The notes: generated by a model not told the origin, from the sequence alone. Shown: positions 53,655-62,805, counted from the stretch's first letter. The stretch: DNA of 64,000 nt from Natranaerobius thermophilus JW/NM-WN-LF (GCF_000020005.1 NC_010718.1:2004001-2068000); one strand, 5' to 3'. Numbers and translations: made by a program.

Positions 53655-53669
53655 TCGTTTATTTTAAAA

Positions 53670-53754
53670 TGGTGCGAGGGGTGGGATTCGAACCCACACG
53701 GGAAACCCCACTAGATCCTAAGTCTAGCGTGTCTGCCAATTCCACCACCCTCGC
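53670..53754 (-). tRNA. tRNA-Leu (TAG)
   Basis: 85 nt with the long variable arm expected for leucine, anticodon loop CTTAGGA and encoded CCA. Confidence 0.96.
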
Positions 53755-53760
53755 ATGTCT

Positions 53761-53836
53761 TGGTGAGCCATCCAGGAGTCGAACCTGGGACACCCTGATT
53801 AAAAGTCAGGTGCTCTGCCAGCTGAGCTAATGGCTC
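53761..53836 (-). tRNA. tRNA-Lys (TTT)
   Basis: 76 nt, acceptor GAGCCAT, anticodon loop CTTTTAA, encoded CCA. Confidence 0.96.
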
Positions 53837-53858
53837 TCAGTGAGAGACCGAAAATAAC

Positions 53859-53933
53859 TGGCTGGGGCGGCAGGATTCGAACCTGCGCATGTACGGACCA
53901 AAACCGTATGCCTTACCACTTGGCTACGCCCCA
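53859..53933 (-). tRNA. tRNA-Gln (TTG)
   Basis: 75 nt, acceptor TGGGGCG, anticodon loop TTTTGGT, discriminator G and encoded CCA. Confidence 0.96.
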
Positions 53934-53966
53934 ATTTTTTATTGAATCAATCTTTAATACTGCCAA

Positions 53967-54043
53967 TGGCGCGCCCGGCAGGACTCGAACCTGCAACCTC
54001 CAGATTCGAAGTCTGTTACTCTATCCGGTTGAGCTACGGGCGC
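53967..54043 (-). tRNA. tRNA-Arg (TCG)
   Basis: 77 nt, acceptor GCGCCCG, anticodon loop CTTCGAA, discriminator G and encoded CCA. Confidence 0.96.
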
Positions 54044-54052
54044 ATGAATAAA

Positions 54053-54130
54053 TGGGGTGAGTGATGGGATTTGAACCCACGGCCCCCAGAGCCACAATCT
54101 GGTGCTCTTACCTAGCTGAGCTACACTCAC
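54053..54130 (-). tRNA. tRNA-His (GTG)
   Basis: 78 nt, anticodon loop TTGTGGC. The base before the 5' end is G, giving the G(-1):C73 pair needed by histidyl-tRNA synthetase. CCA is encoded. Confidence 0.96.
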
Positions 54131-54138
54131 CATGATAA

Positions 54139-54214
<76 letters not shown>

Positions 54215-54228
54215 AATTAATTAACAAG

Positions 54229-54302
54229 TGGAGCGGGTGATGGGAATCGAACCCACGCGACTGGCTTGGAAGGCCAGGGCTCTACCACTGAGCTACACCC
54301 GC
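54229..54302 (-). tRNA. tRNA-Gly (TCC)
   Basis: 74 nt, acceptor GCGGGTG, anticodon loop CTTCCAA, discriminator T and encoded CCA. Confidence 0.96.
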
Positions 54303-54315
54303 TTATTTTGTTAAA

Positions 54316-54392
54316 TGGTCGGGGCGGCAGGATTTGAACCTGCGACCCCTTGGTCCCAAACCAAGTGCGCTGCCAAACTGCGCTACGCCCCG
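54316..54392 (-). tRNA. tRNA-Pro (TGG)
   Basis: 77 nt, acceptor CGGGGCG, anticodon loop TTTGGGA, discriminator A and encoded CCA. It is the first gene of the operon. Confidence 0.96.
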
Positions 54393-54405
54393 TCGCGCAA
54401 GAATT

Positions 54406-54434
54406 AGTATAACGCATAATATAACGTTTGTCAA
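54406..54434 (-). promoter_or_regulatory. tRNA operon promoter
   Basis: On the minus strand TTGACA (54434-54429) and TATACT (54411-54406) are 17 bases apart, 13 bases before the first tRNA. It is among the best sigma-A promoters in the window. Confidence 0.88.
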
Positions 54435-54442
54435 ATGTTAAT

Positions 54443-54979
54443 TTAAGATTTTTTATAAAGAATTTCTGCTGAATTCAATGTGTTGCCACTAACTTCTATT
54501 ATACCATAGGATGGCTCTTTTACGCCACCTCTTGGATAATTAAAACTACCCGGATTAAAAAATAATACACCATTTTCTTGAATATTTACAGGTATATGTG
54601 TATGACCGAATATTACTATATCAGATCTTTCTTCTTCTGCCAAGTAGTTTAATTGTAAAAGTCCATTCTTCACTCCTTCATAATGGCCATGCAAGAGTAA
54701 TATCCGCAGTCCTGATACTTCAATAAGCAATTTTGAAGGACTTTTGTATCCATCACAGTTACCCACAACCCCGTAATAACCAAGGGGGTTCTCCTTTAGA
54801 AGATCGGGATTATGCTCTATTTCATATTTTATATTATGTAAGTCTGTTAAAAAATCGCCTGCATGAAGGATATAATGAACAGGTTCGTTTTTAGATATAC
54901 TTTGAACGACATCATCAATCTTCCCATGGGTATCACTGATTACTGCTAGTTTTATCTTCTCTTTTTCTGGTAATATCAT
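54443..54979 (-). CDS. metallophosphoesterase, YfcE/MJ0936 type
   Basis: This is a small calcineurin-like phosphodiesterase of 178 residues. Metal-binding motifs are AVISDTHGK, LHAGDF, VVGNCDG, LLHGH and FGHTHIPV. FNPGSFNYPRGG, typical of the YfcE group, follows. Proteins of this group hydrolyse model phosphodiesters; the true substrate is unclear. The gene follows the XTP pyrophosphatase gene, an arrangement common in Firmicutes (rph, rdgB, yfcE). ATG 54979 follows GGAGGGA. Confidence 0.93.
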   Translation of the reverse strand: MILPEKEKIKLAVISDTHGKIDDVVQSISKNEPVHYILHAGDFLTDLHNIKYEIEHNPDLLKENPLGYYGVVGNCDGYKSPSKLLIEVSGLRILLLHGHYEGVKNGLLQLNYLAEEERSDIVIFGHTHIPVNIQENGVLFFNPGSFNYPRGGVKEPSYGIIEVSGNTLNSAEILYKKS

Positions 54980-54981
54980 TA

Positions 54982-55587
54982 TTATCCCTCCATTAGACTC
55001 ATAACATCTTGGAAGTTGGCAACTAATTTTTCCAGGGCTTTACCACGATGACTGATAGAACTTTTTTCTTCCTGGTAGAGTTCGCCAAATGTTTTTCCCA
55101 TATCAGGATGATAAAATAAAGGATCATATCCAAAACCTCTATCTCCTTTAGGTTCCCTTAAAATATATCCTTCACAGGTGCCAGTGAATGTTACAGGTGG
55201 AGTATCAGGGTAAGCAATGGCAATTACACATTTAAAACGAGCAGTACGTTGTTTATAAGGTATATCCTTTAATGATCGCAATAATTTGTTATTATTGTCT
55301 TGATCACAGGCGTTTTCACCTGCATAACGTGCAGAGTAGACTCCTGGCGCACCATCTAAAGCGTCTACTTCTAGACCTGAATCATCGGCTAGGGATAAGT
55401 ATCCTGTTGAATCAGCTACATTTTGCGCCTTAATAATGGCATTTTCCGCAAAGGTTTTTCCAGTTTCTTGGGCTTCTTTTATATTATTAAAATCCGACAT
55501 AGAATAAATTTCAACTGGCTGTTTGCTAAGTAATGCTTTTAATTCGTTAAGTTTTCCCTGATTACCTGAGGCGAGTACAAGTTTCAT
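54982..55587 (-). CDS. rdgB: XTP/dITP pyrophosphatase
   Basis: RdgB removes non-canonical purine triphosphates (XTP, ITP, dITP) from the nucleotide pool. The 201-residue protein shows the signature [16 protein letters not shown], the metal-binding [20 protein letters not shown] in parts, and [15 protein letters not shown] choose ATG 55587, since AAAGGATGA sits before it; ATG 55596 overlaps that site. It begins 5 bases after the RNase PH stop codon. Confidence 0.95.
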
Positions 55588-55592
55588 GATAA

Positions 55593-56333
55593 TCATCCTT
55601 TCTTGGCAGGAGGTGGATAGATTTCTGATAAAGCTTGACTTTGTACTTCCATTAAAGCATGCATTCCTTTCTCAGCATAGCTTAACATTTTTTCCATTTC
55701 ATTTTTGCTAAAAGGATGATTTTCACCAGTACCTTGAATTTCTACAAATTCACCTTTATCAGTCCCTGCCACATTCATATCTGTATCAGCTTGAAAGTCT
55801 TCCTTACCATCTAAATCCAGCATTATTTCATCATTTACTATTCCTACACTAATAGCAGCTAAATAACCTTCTACAGGTAACTCGGACAATTCTTTCTCTT
55901 CCACTAGTTTGTTTAATGCTAACACCATAGACACAAAAGCACCTGTTATAGAAGCTGTTCTAGTACCTCCATCGGCTTGAATTACATCACAGTCTAACCA
56001 TATTGTCCGTTCTCCTAGTTTTTTGAGATTTACCATAGATCTCAAAGACCTGCCAATTAATCTTTGAATTTCCTGGGTACGACCTCCCAGCTTTCCTTTT
56101 GCCGCTTCTCTAATATTTCTCGACTCTGTGGCACGAGGTAACATAGAGTATTCGGCTGTCACCCAACCTTTTCCTTCACCTTTTAAAAAGGATGGAACCT
56201 TGGACTCAATAGTCGCACTACAGATGACCTTGGTATCTCCCACTGTTATTAATACCGATCCCTCTGGATGTTTGACAAAATCAGTTTCAATTTTAACAGG
56301 ACGAATTTCGTCAACTTTTCTGTTTTCTCTCAT
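55593..56333 (-). CDS. rph: ribonuclease PH
   Basis: RNase PH is a phosphate-dependent exonuclease that trims tRNA 3' ends. The 246-residue protein has [14 protein letters not shown], the phosphate-binding arginines in [37 protein letters not shown] and [12 protein letters not shown]. Both catalytic Asp positions look intact. It leads a three-gene unit with rdgB and the phosphodiesterase, just upstream of the tRNA operon on the same strand. ATG 56333 follows AAAGGAG. Confidence 0.96.
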
Positions 56334-56376
56334 AGTGTCACTCCTTTGTTTTTTATGTCCTTAAAGTCCTTAAAAA

Positions 56377-57279
56377 CTATTCCAAATTAAAAGACAGTAA
56401 TGATCCCCTTGCCTCCCCTACTCTGCCGATTAACATAAATCGCTGTAAAATAGGATCTTTTACAAATTTAGAATTCAATTGAAAACTTTCAATCTCTCCT
56501 GTACTTCTTACATGGACACGTGGCCCTGTACAATAAATATCATGATAATCACCTATTTGCAACCGGTTATTTTCTGGTTCGGGGTGGACGGGAAGATCTT
56601 CCTTTATCCATTCATTCACCATTTCATCAACTATTTGTAAATCAATGTCTGGATAAGAATCAAATTCCATTACGAATCCATGTTGAACTTCGCTATAATT
56701 GTTTGGAAGAGACCAGTTTTGGACTTTTAGGGCTAAGCTTACTAACTCTTCTGCAGTATGAGCCATTTTCCTGTAGATAAGTGAACGCTCAACGTGTTTT
56801 GATAAATCTTTGGGATCCGGGCCAAATAATTGAGGCCTCGTCACAATCACTTCTTCCCCGACACCGATTAATACCTGAGCATTAATATTTAAATAGGGAT
56901 ATATCTTTTCAAAGTGTTCTATAATAACCCTTCGTTCATGAGAAATAGCTGTAATAATAGCTTTTGTAATTTCTTCAGCTGTATAAAAAGCTAATTCAAA
57001 TTGGGCATCAATATGATAGGTATTATGTTTAAAATACCCATTGTAATAAGCTTCTAATATAGGAAGTGGCCTAATATTGACACCATTATCGTCGTTAGTT
57101 AAAGTGAACTCCTTTAACATACCTTCAATCAACACGGATTTACCAGCCCCTGGTCCTCCTACAAAACCTATTAATTTATCATCAATACTAATATAGTGTC
57201 GGAGTATATGATCACCAAGTTCCAACAAGCGCCACCTTCCTCTAGGTGCAAAATAGACCGCTTGACTGAGATGGGCCAA
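56377..57279 (-). CDS. P-loop protein with AlaRS 'second additional domain'-like C-terminus
   Basis: The 300-residue protein has a P-loop near residue 40 (GFVGGPGAGKSVLIEG). Further on comes EEVIVTRPQLFGPDPKDLSKHVERS (quoted in part as FGPDPKDLSKH). A C-terminal segment CTGPRVHVRSTGEIESF resembles the CGGTHVxxTGxIG zinc site of the AlaRS editing domain, with altered spacing between Cys and His. Clostridia have such proteins annotated as alanyl-tRNA-synthetase-related. A role in tRNA proofreading would suit its place next to rph, but is not shown. TTG 57279 follows AGGAGGA at 7 bases. Confidence 0.65.
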   Translation of the reverse strand: MAHLSQAVYFAPRGRWRLLELGDHILRHYISIDDKLIGFVGGPGAGKSVLIEGMLKEFTLTNDDNGVNIRPLPILEAYYNGYFKHNTYHIDAQFELAFYTAEEITKAIITAISHERRVIIEHFEKIYPYLNINAQVLIGVGEEVIVTRPQLFGPDPKDLSKHVERSLIYRKMAHTAEELVSLALKVQNWSLPNNYSEVQHGFVMEFDSYPDIDLQIVDEMVNEWIKEDLPVHPEPENNRLQIGDYHDIYCTGPRVHVRSTGEIESFQLNSKFVKDPILQRFMLIGRVGEARGSLLSFNLE

Positions 57280-57335
57280 AAACTATTCCTCCTTAGAATA
57301 CAGTCTTCATTAAAATAACAAATTCGTTAAATTTT

Positions 57336-57405
57336 GGTTGTATTTAAGTTGAATGTTGATGACTGTAAAATTTTACTATTATTAACAACTAAGTATAACA
57401 GCGCC
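57336..57405 (+). repeat. dispersed palindromic repeat, copy 5 (full length)
   Basis: The left half GGTTGTATTTAAGTTGAATG, then TTGATGACTGTAAAATTTT, is joined to the right half TTAACAACTAAGTATAACAG followed by CGCC. It is about 70 bases and lies between the P-loop gene and the ClC gene. The outer ends (GGTTGTA... and ...AACAGCGCC) are loosely complementary. Confidence 0.75.
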
Positions 57406-57485
57406 TAAAATTTTAAAAATGACTTGCTAATTTGAAATCATAATATTTACAACCCATTATAATTCAAATACCGAAAAAAATAAAA

Positions 57486-58775
57486 TTAACTAACCTCTCG
57501 GTCTAGAAATTTAAAGTGCTCACAAACCTGTCTAAAGGATTGATCATTAGTAACTTCATAAAATTGTTGATTATTACCTATAATATATCCAATAACAGCT
57601 CCTATAACTGCAGATACACCCATTTTTAAACCTAACATTTCAATAATCATTACAACAGAAGCAATTGGGACACCTGCTATTGCAGACAAAGAAGCAGTCA
57701 TACCCACTACAACCAGACTGTAATGCAAAGCAGAATCGGCAAACTCAAAGCTCAACAAGCTGGAAACCAAACTGCCTGCCAAAGCACCTATATATAAAGC
57801 TGGAATCACTTTTCCTGCACTACCTCCGCTTCCAATTGTAAAAGCTGTAGCAAAAATTTTACCTAATAATAATAACAAAATGATATCAATGGACATACTG
57901 GTCAAAATGAATTTTTGCACATATTCGGTGCCTATACCTAAAACTTCTTGACCAGCAATGAGAGCTGTCATCCCTGTAAAAATCCCTCCAACAGCAGGGC
58001 GTAAAGGTTGAGGTATACTAGAGTTTTCAAAAAATTCCCTGCTCCCGTAAAAAACTATCTTAAAAAAGATACTGATTATCCCTGTCAGTACTGCTGTAAC
58101 AACTATAAAAGGAATATATTGCACCTCCATATTATATGAAGGGATGGTAAATAATGGATCAGTGTCTAGAACTAATGAATAAGTCACATAACCTATAGCA
58201 CTAGATAAAATTGCTGGGAATAATTCATTATAATGTAAAGCTGATTTATAAAGGAGTTCAACAACAAAAATACCACCTCCAAGAGGCGATCGAAATACTG
58301 CTCCCACAGCACCAGCTGCGCCGCATATAGTGCCAATCCTCATATCTTCATTACTAAAATATTTGGCAATAGGTTTGATACGCCTCAATAAAAAATTGCT
58401 CATGCTCCCTCCAATAAGCACCATTGGTCCTTCTATCCCTCCGCTGGCCCCAAAACCTAAATTCAAGCTAGAAGAAAATAACTTAAATAGAGAAGTCCTC
58501 CCTTTAATTGCACCATTTAAACGGTTGACACTATTAATGAAAACATTCGTTCCAAAACTCTTGGTAGATATATCAATCTTATGGAAGACAAATCCTAAGA
58601 AAATTCCTGCAATAACAGGGCCTAACAGGTAATGTATATATCTTTCTCTAATAAAATAGAATAAGTCTATTGCTGTATTTAATAGTAAAGCTGACAAACC
58701 TCCTAAAATTCCTACTAAGACAGCTACAATAAACCATTTTACAATATAACCTGTTGAAGTTTGCAATGGATTCAT
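57486..58775 (-). CDS. ClC-type chloride channel/antiporter
   Basis: The 429-residue membrane protein has about ten hydrophobic segments of the ClC family. The gating Glu is kept in GASGGIEGPMVLIGG (G-x-E-G-P, with Ile where Arg or Lys is usual). AAGAVGAVFRSPLGGGIFVVELL and GSGGSAGKVIPALYIGALAG match the selectivity-filter helices. It has no CBS domain. Whether it is a channel or a Cl-/H+ exchanger is unclear: the usual proton Glu position was not aligned. ATG 58775 follows GGTGGTGAT. Confidence 0.9.
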   Translation of the reverse strand: MNPLQTSTGYIVKWFIVAVLVGILGGLSALLLNTAIDLFYFIRERYIHYLLGPVIAGIFLGFVFHKIDISTKSFGTNVFINSVNRLNGAIKGRTSLFKLFSSSLNLGFGASGGIEGPMVLIGGSMSNFLLRRIKPIAKYFSNEDMRIGTICGAAGAVGAVFRSPLGGGIFVVELLYKSALHYNELFPAILSSAIGYVTYSLVLDTDPLFTIPSYNMEVQYIPFIVVTAVLTGIISIFFKIVFYGSREFFENSSIPQPLRPAVGGIFTGMTALIAGQEVLGIGTEYVQKFILTSMSIDIILLLLLGKIFATAFTIGSGGSAGKVIPALYIGALAGSLVSSLLSFEFADSALHYSLVVVGMTASLSAIAGVPIASVVMIIEMLGLKMGVSAVIGAVIGYIIGNNQQFYEVTNDQSFRQVCEHFKFLDREVS

Positions 58776-58920
58776 CTATATCACCACCATATCAACTGGA
58801 ATACTTATTCGATGTGTCAATCTAACAATTTGAAATTGATATTTTGAGTTTACCAGCATGCAACTATAACAGAGCCAGCTTTTTTAATAATAATTAATAC
58901 TGGCCATTGACATAAAATAA

Positions 58921-58943
58921 CCCCGGAACTCTTACTTCCGGGG
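58921..58943 (-). terminator. terminator of the GerM-like gene
   Basis: CCCCGGAA pairs with TTCCGGGG around a 7-base loop and TTATTTTATG follows on the minus strand, about 120 bases after the stop at 59061. The rest of 58776-59060 shows nothing else. Confidence 0.8.
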
Positions 58944-59060
58944 ATTTAAGAAAAATTTTGAAACTAGCTAGGAAAATTATATATTATTAATAATAAAAAC
59001 GCAATAGGGTGAAGACTGGGTTTAACTATTTTAATAACAGTGTGAAATTTAGTGTTAATT

Positions 59061-60068
59061 TTAATATCTAAAATTAACTTCCTCTAAGTTCATCACTCTT
59101 TCGTCAATATCTATAGGTGTTCCATCTATAGATATCTCCATACTATCGATATAATCAAAGTCTGTTAATGTGAATTTCAACTGCTTTAGTGCAAGTTCTT
59201 GATGTTCTGGGTCATCTGCTAAGTTAGAAACATCCATTTGCATAGTATTGCCTTCTATCTTGACGTCATTAATATCAAGATCTGTTGAAACATAAGAGAT
59301 AAGTCCACTATCTGGGTCTGCACCTTTCATTAATTCATAAATGGCATTACCCTCTAACTCTTCAGTATCTGGGATATACCTAGTAACAGGAACTACATAC
59401 TCTCCATCTTGTGATAAGAAATATAAATTTACTCCCGTCTCATTCTCTGCACTTTCTGCTTCAGCAGTTATTTCTACATTCAATCCTTCTCGTGTTAAAG
59501 GTCCTGAAACATCAGTCCCTCCTGGTAAACTTTCAATAAATTCACCTTCAACCATGATTTCTACCTCATCAATAGTTTCAAATTCAGACAAAGTATAAAC
59601 AATAGAATTTTTAATTTCTTGTTCCGATTCTGGTTCCATGTCCAAAAATTCTTCGGTAAAGTTCACCCGGGCTCTACCATCGTCAATAGCCATTCCTTTG
59701 ACTTTGGTTCCATTAGGTAAAGTAGGAGTTAAGTTTGTATCCATCCAAAACTCTTCATTTGCCGGTGTTTGAGACATTTTGTTCAAGGTTTTAGTAGCTA
59801 TTCCTTCAGTCCATTCAATGGGTTTAACCACTGGTACTAAGTTATCGTTGTTATCAAGCAAATAAAATACTGTTTCTCTCTTTTCATCCTCATCGTAATC
59901 TCGTATTTCTGTGGGTTCATCTTCTTTTGGTTCCAATTCTTCTTGTTCTTCTTTAGTGGTTTCATCCGGATCTGGCCCAAAAATAAAATCTAGAAAAAAA
60001 CATCCGCTTAATAACAGTGCCATGGAACTAATCACTATTATTAAAACTATCAATTTTACCTTCCCCAT
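59061..60068 (-). CDS. gerM: GerMN-domain lipoprotein (GerM-like)
   Basis: The 335-residue protein is a lipoprotein: MGKVKLIVLIIVISSMALLL, then SGC at residue 23 as lipobox. A charged linker follows, then two tandem GerMN domains (about 65-190 and 205-330), each with the pattern VFYLLDNN.../LYFLSQDG..., a helix, and VEIMVEGE/MEISIDGT. GerM in Bacillus helps build the ring that links mother cell and forespore, and is needed for germination. This supports a spore-forming ancestry. ATG 60068 follows GGGGGAGTG. Confidence 0.85.
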   Translation of the reverse strand: MGKVKLIVLIIVISSMALLLSGCFFLDFIFGPDPDETTKEEQEELEPKEDEPTEIRDYDEDEKRETVFYLLDNNDNLVPVVKPIEWTEGIATKTLNKMSQTPANEEFWMDTNLTPTLPNGTKVKGMAIDDGRARVNFTEEFLDMEPESEQEIKNSIVYTLSEFETIDEVEIMVEGEFIESLPGGTDVSGPLTREGLNVEITAEAESAENETGVNLYFLSQDGEYVVPVTRYIPDTEELEGNAIYELMKGADPDSGLISYVSTDLDINDVKIEGNTMQMDVSNLADDPEHQELALKQLKFTLTDFDYIDSMEISIDGTPIDIDERVMNLEEVNFRY

Positions 60069-60143
60069 TAAACACTCCCCCTTTCTTAAAAACTCCCTTA
60101 CTAAATTATTTATACAAAAACTACTAAAAAAATGATTAAAAAA

Positions 60144-60175
60144 ACCTGACTTTTCGATTAATCAAAAAGTCAGGT
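60144..60175 (-). terminator. terminator of the glutamate-mutase-like gene
   Basis: ACCTGACTTTT pairs with its complement around a 10-base loop and TTTTTTT flanks it on the minus strand, 25 bases after the stop. Confidence 0.88.
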
Positions 60176-60199
60176 AAATAAAAAGGAGAGTCAAGTAAA

Positions 60200-61609
60200 T
60201 TAAATTAATTCACCTTTCCCAGCTGCATAAATGTCATCAATAACCATTTGAAATGTAGGTTCTCTTTGTTCTTTTTGCCCTCGTTTCTTTAAACACTCTT
60301 CATGAAAAGTTTTAATATCATTGGACAAGGGGAGTTTACCGTAATCAAAATATCTAACACAACCATCTATCCCTCTTATTGGTAACACTTGTCCGTGATT
60401 TTCTATCATTGAAGAAAAGGGAACATCTAAAATTCCATCTTTAAACGCCTCTAAAACTGCCAGGGAAATCTCTTTATTTTGACCGGATTTCTCTAGAACA
60501 GTATCAACAATATCTTTCACAGCTATCTTTAGTCGTTGAGATTCTTGTGTATGAAGCTCCCCATTTTGATACCTTCCTATCTCAAAACTTTTTTTCGCAG
60601 TCTGTATCCCGCTTAAATAAGAGCTATTATCAATCTGGCCTGTTCCCTTATCAGGGCTTGTTGAGATAATCTTATCGGCCTGCCCTATGCCACCACATAT
60701 TCCTGCTGATGATATAATAGCATACCCCTCAGCACTGCTTTTGGGAAAGCCTCCGGACCAGGTAGCCAAGGCTGAGCTGACTCCAATATCATTAACATTA
60801 TCATGCCCCATCTTTTTAAGATATTCTGAAAACAACTGTTTTAGCAAGTTAATACCCGAAATATCTTGAGAAATACGCCCAACCTGATTGTAAGTGAGAG
60901 TGATAGATTTCACTCCATTTTCCACTGCAATTAAACCATCTAATATTATTAATGCTATTTGTAAACACGGAGGAATGAGATTACCCGATAAGGGTAACGA
61001 AATTTCTTTGTTTATTATAACTCCCTTGGTCGCATAAAAAGCTATTAATTTATCTATATATTCCCAATGAACTAACCCTTGTTCTAGGGAGACCCTTTCA
61101 AAACTATAAGCAGAATTAGTTATGGCTCCACCTACTATATCTGATATTCCAGAGGCAAATGCTTTTTCTGCCAAAATTCTTTGATCATTTTTCACCGATC
61201 GAATTTGAATAGGAAAAGCTGAGTTGTTAACTATCTGACGAAGATTTTCTATAGAAACATGTTGAAGATTTCTTTTGGTTTCATCAGCAGAATCGATTGA
61301 TAAAGTAAGCAATATATCCGTATCTTCACCGAAGTTTTCAAATAGCTTATTATAGAATTCAGCATGCTCGTCTAAAGTGGTATAGCTATAATCTCCTTGT
61401 AATATTGTCCATTTCGATGATTTTTTATTTAATTTATAAGAGGAATTTTTATTATATCCTTGATTCTGGTGAAAGTTAATAATCTCTTGTATATTTTCTT
61501 GAATTTCTAAAAAACCACTTTTACCTTTTAAAAAATCTCGTCTAAATTCATAAAAATTATCAATGTAACTCAACTTATCACCGCCATTATTAATATTCGT
61601 ATCTAACAT
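60200..61609 (-). CDS. divergent glutamate mutase epsilon-subunit homologue
   Basis: This 469-residue protein aligns by eye with the coenzyme-B12-dependent glutamate mutase E chain. Shared segments are DKLIAFYATKGVIINKE, PLSGNLIPP, ISQDISGINLL, WSGGFP, and the ending PIRGIDGCVRYFDYGKLPLS, FQMVIDDIYAAGKGELI. However, the substrate-binding positions I recall from Clostridium GlmE are changed (PRAG is QGDY; the Glu and first Tyr of NEGGGISYN are Ile and Thr). No glmS (cobalamin-binding) or mutL gene adjoins it. It may act on another substrate or have lost activity. ATG 61609 is given; TTG 61573 after GGTGAT is also plausible. Confidence 0.8.
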   Translation of the reverse strand: MLDTNINNGGDKLSYIDNFYEFRRDFLKGKSGFLEIQENIQEIINFHQNQGYNKNSSYKLNKKSSKWTILQGDYSYTTLDEHAEFYNKLFENFGEDTDILLTLSIDSADETKRNLQHVSIENLRQIVNNSAFPIQIRSVKNDQRILAEKAFASGISDIVGGAITNSAYSFERVSLEQGLVHWEYIDKLIAFYATKGVIINKEISLPLSGNLIPPCLQIALIILDGLIAVENGVKSITLTYNQVGRISQDISGINLLKQLFSEYLKKMGHDNVNDIGVSSALATWSGGFPKSSAEGYAIISSAGICGGIGQADKIISTSPDKGTGQIDNSSYLSGIQTAKKSFEIGRYQNGELHTQESQRLKIAVKDIVDTVLEKSGQNKEISLAVLEAFKDGILDVPFSSMIENHGQVLPIRGIDGCVRYFDYGKLPLSNDIKTFHEECLKKRGQKEQREPTFQMVIDDIYAAGKGELI

Positions 61610-61665
61610 ATCAGTCAGAACTAAATATGGTCCAAATAAACAAAATGTTCAACTCTTTTTAAAAA

Positions 61666-61719
61666 GCTATATTAAAGAGATCAGCTTTTACAGTATCAAC
61701 AACTAAATATAGCAGCGCC
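61666..61719 (-). repeat. dispersed palindromic repeat, copy 6
   Basis: GCTATATTAAAGAGATCAGC, then TTTTACAGTATCAACAACTAA and ATATAGCAGCGCC. The right half matches copies 3 and 5; the left half is diverged. The ends GCTATAT and ATATAGC are complementary. It lies between the MarR gene and the mutase-like gene. Confidence 0.7.
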
Positions 61720-61725
61720 TATTAA

Positions 61726-61753
61726 AAAAATCCCATGACAACATGGGATTTTT
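61726..61753. terminator. terminator of the MarR gene
   Basis: AAAAATCCCATG pairs perfectly with CATGGGATTTTT around ACAA, followed by T residues on the minus strand, 23 bases after the MarR stop. Confidence 0.9.
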
Positions 61754-61776
61754 AGCTTAGTAAATTATCACATTAT

Positions 61777-62241
61777 TTAGTGATTCATTAATTCATTCAA
61801 CTGGGTCAGAGCAAATATTATTCTTTCCCTTTCTGACTTGGAGAGATCTTTTAAGATATTCTTTAAGTATTCTTGTCTTGCAGCTATAACTTCACTGATT
61901 AATTTATGACCCTTTTCAAGCACTTTAATACGGACTATTCTGCGATCTTTATCATCTCTATATCGCTTCACAAGTTCATTTTTTTCCATCCTATCAACTA
62001 AATCTGTCACTGTACTACAGGCTAAAAATAATCGATCACTTAATTCACCAATTGTAAGGTCCCCTTCTTTTGTGAGGGATTGAAGGGCTATAAATTGGGG
62101 AGGAGTTATATTAAAATCTTGAAGTATTTCTCGGCCTCTGCGCTTTATAACAGAATTCACATTTCTAATTAAAAGTTCAATGTCCTGTATGAATTCATCG
62201 TAATCCTTGTCATGAATTGATTGACTGTAATTATTCTTCAT
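61777..62241 (-). CDS. MarR-family transcriptional regulator
   Basis: The 154-residue winged-helix regulator has a DNA-binding core (LTIGELSDRLFLACSTVTDLV), the wing DKDRRIVRIKVL and terminal dimerisation helices. It is bounded by its own terminator. Targets could be itself, the DUF441 gene upstream or the TTT transporter genes; no palindrome is clear in 62242-62355. ATG 62241 follows TAGGAGGAT. Confidence 0.92.
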   Translation of the reverse strand: MKNNYSQSIHDKDYDEFIQDIELLIRNVNSVIKRRGREILQDFNITPPQFIALQSLTKEGDLTIGELSDRLFLACSTVTDLVDRMEKNELVKRYRDDKDRRIVRIKVLEKGHKLISEVIAARQEYLKNILKDLSKSERERIIFALTQLNELMNH

Positions 62242-62355
62242 GGGAGTAATCCTCCTAATATCATTTTACTTAAAATAAGTGTACCGTTAACAAGTTTCAC
62301 TGTCAAGGATTACAAATTTTAATTGTAGGTTATTTTCAAAATTGATTATAAATTT

Positions 62356-62805
62356 TCAGAGATTCAAAGATTTGATAAGGACTGCAGCTAACCCTGCAGC
62401 TACTAAAGGACCAGCTGGAACCCCTTTCAAGAAAGATGCCCCTATAATTGAACCAACTATTAAACCTACCATAACCTCCGGGCGCGATCTCAATAATTCC
62501 ACCCCATGACCAGTCAAATAAGATGCCACAATGCCAGAAAAAACAGCAATTAACCCTGCCGGTGATTTTAAAGTTGATAATAAATCCCTAGGCATAATAT
62601 CTCCTGCAGCAAAAGGGGTGAGTACACTTAATGTTAATAGTAAGATACCTAGTTCAATTCCCCTTTCCGTTAAAAAAGGGAATACATTACTTAATGGGGA
62701 AAATTTCATAACAAAGAGCAATGCTCCAGCCGTTGCCACCAAATCATTCTTCCCAATTAAAGCTATAAGAAATATAAATAATAACACAACTATTTCATGA
62801 AACAA
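62356..62805 (-). CDS. DUF441 (UPF0756) membrane protein
   Basis: The 149-residue protein has four or five membrane segments and the family marks IALIGKNDLVATAGALLF, FPFLTERGIELGI and FLKGVPAGPLVAAGLAA. The function of this family, widespread in Firmicutes and proteobacteria, is unknown. ATG 62805 follows GGAGGGGGTGAG, a strong ribosome site. The gene is about 120 bases from the TctC-like gene. Confidence 0.88.
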   Translation of the reverse strand: MFHEIVVLLFIFLIALIGKNDLVATAGALLFVMKFSPLSNVFPFLTERGIELGILLLTLSVLTPFAAGDIMPRDLLSTLKSPAGLIAVFSGIVASYLTGHGVELLRSRPEVMVGLIVGSIIGASFLKGVPAGPLVAAGLAAVLIKSLNL

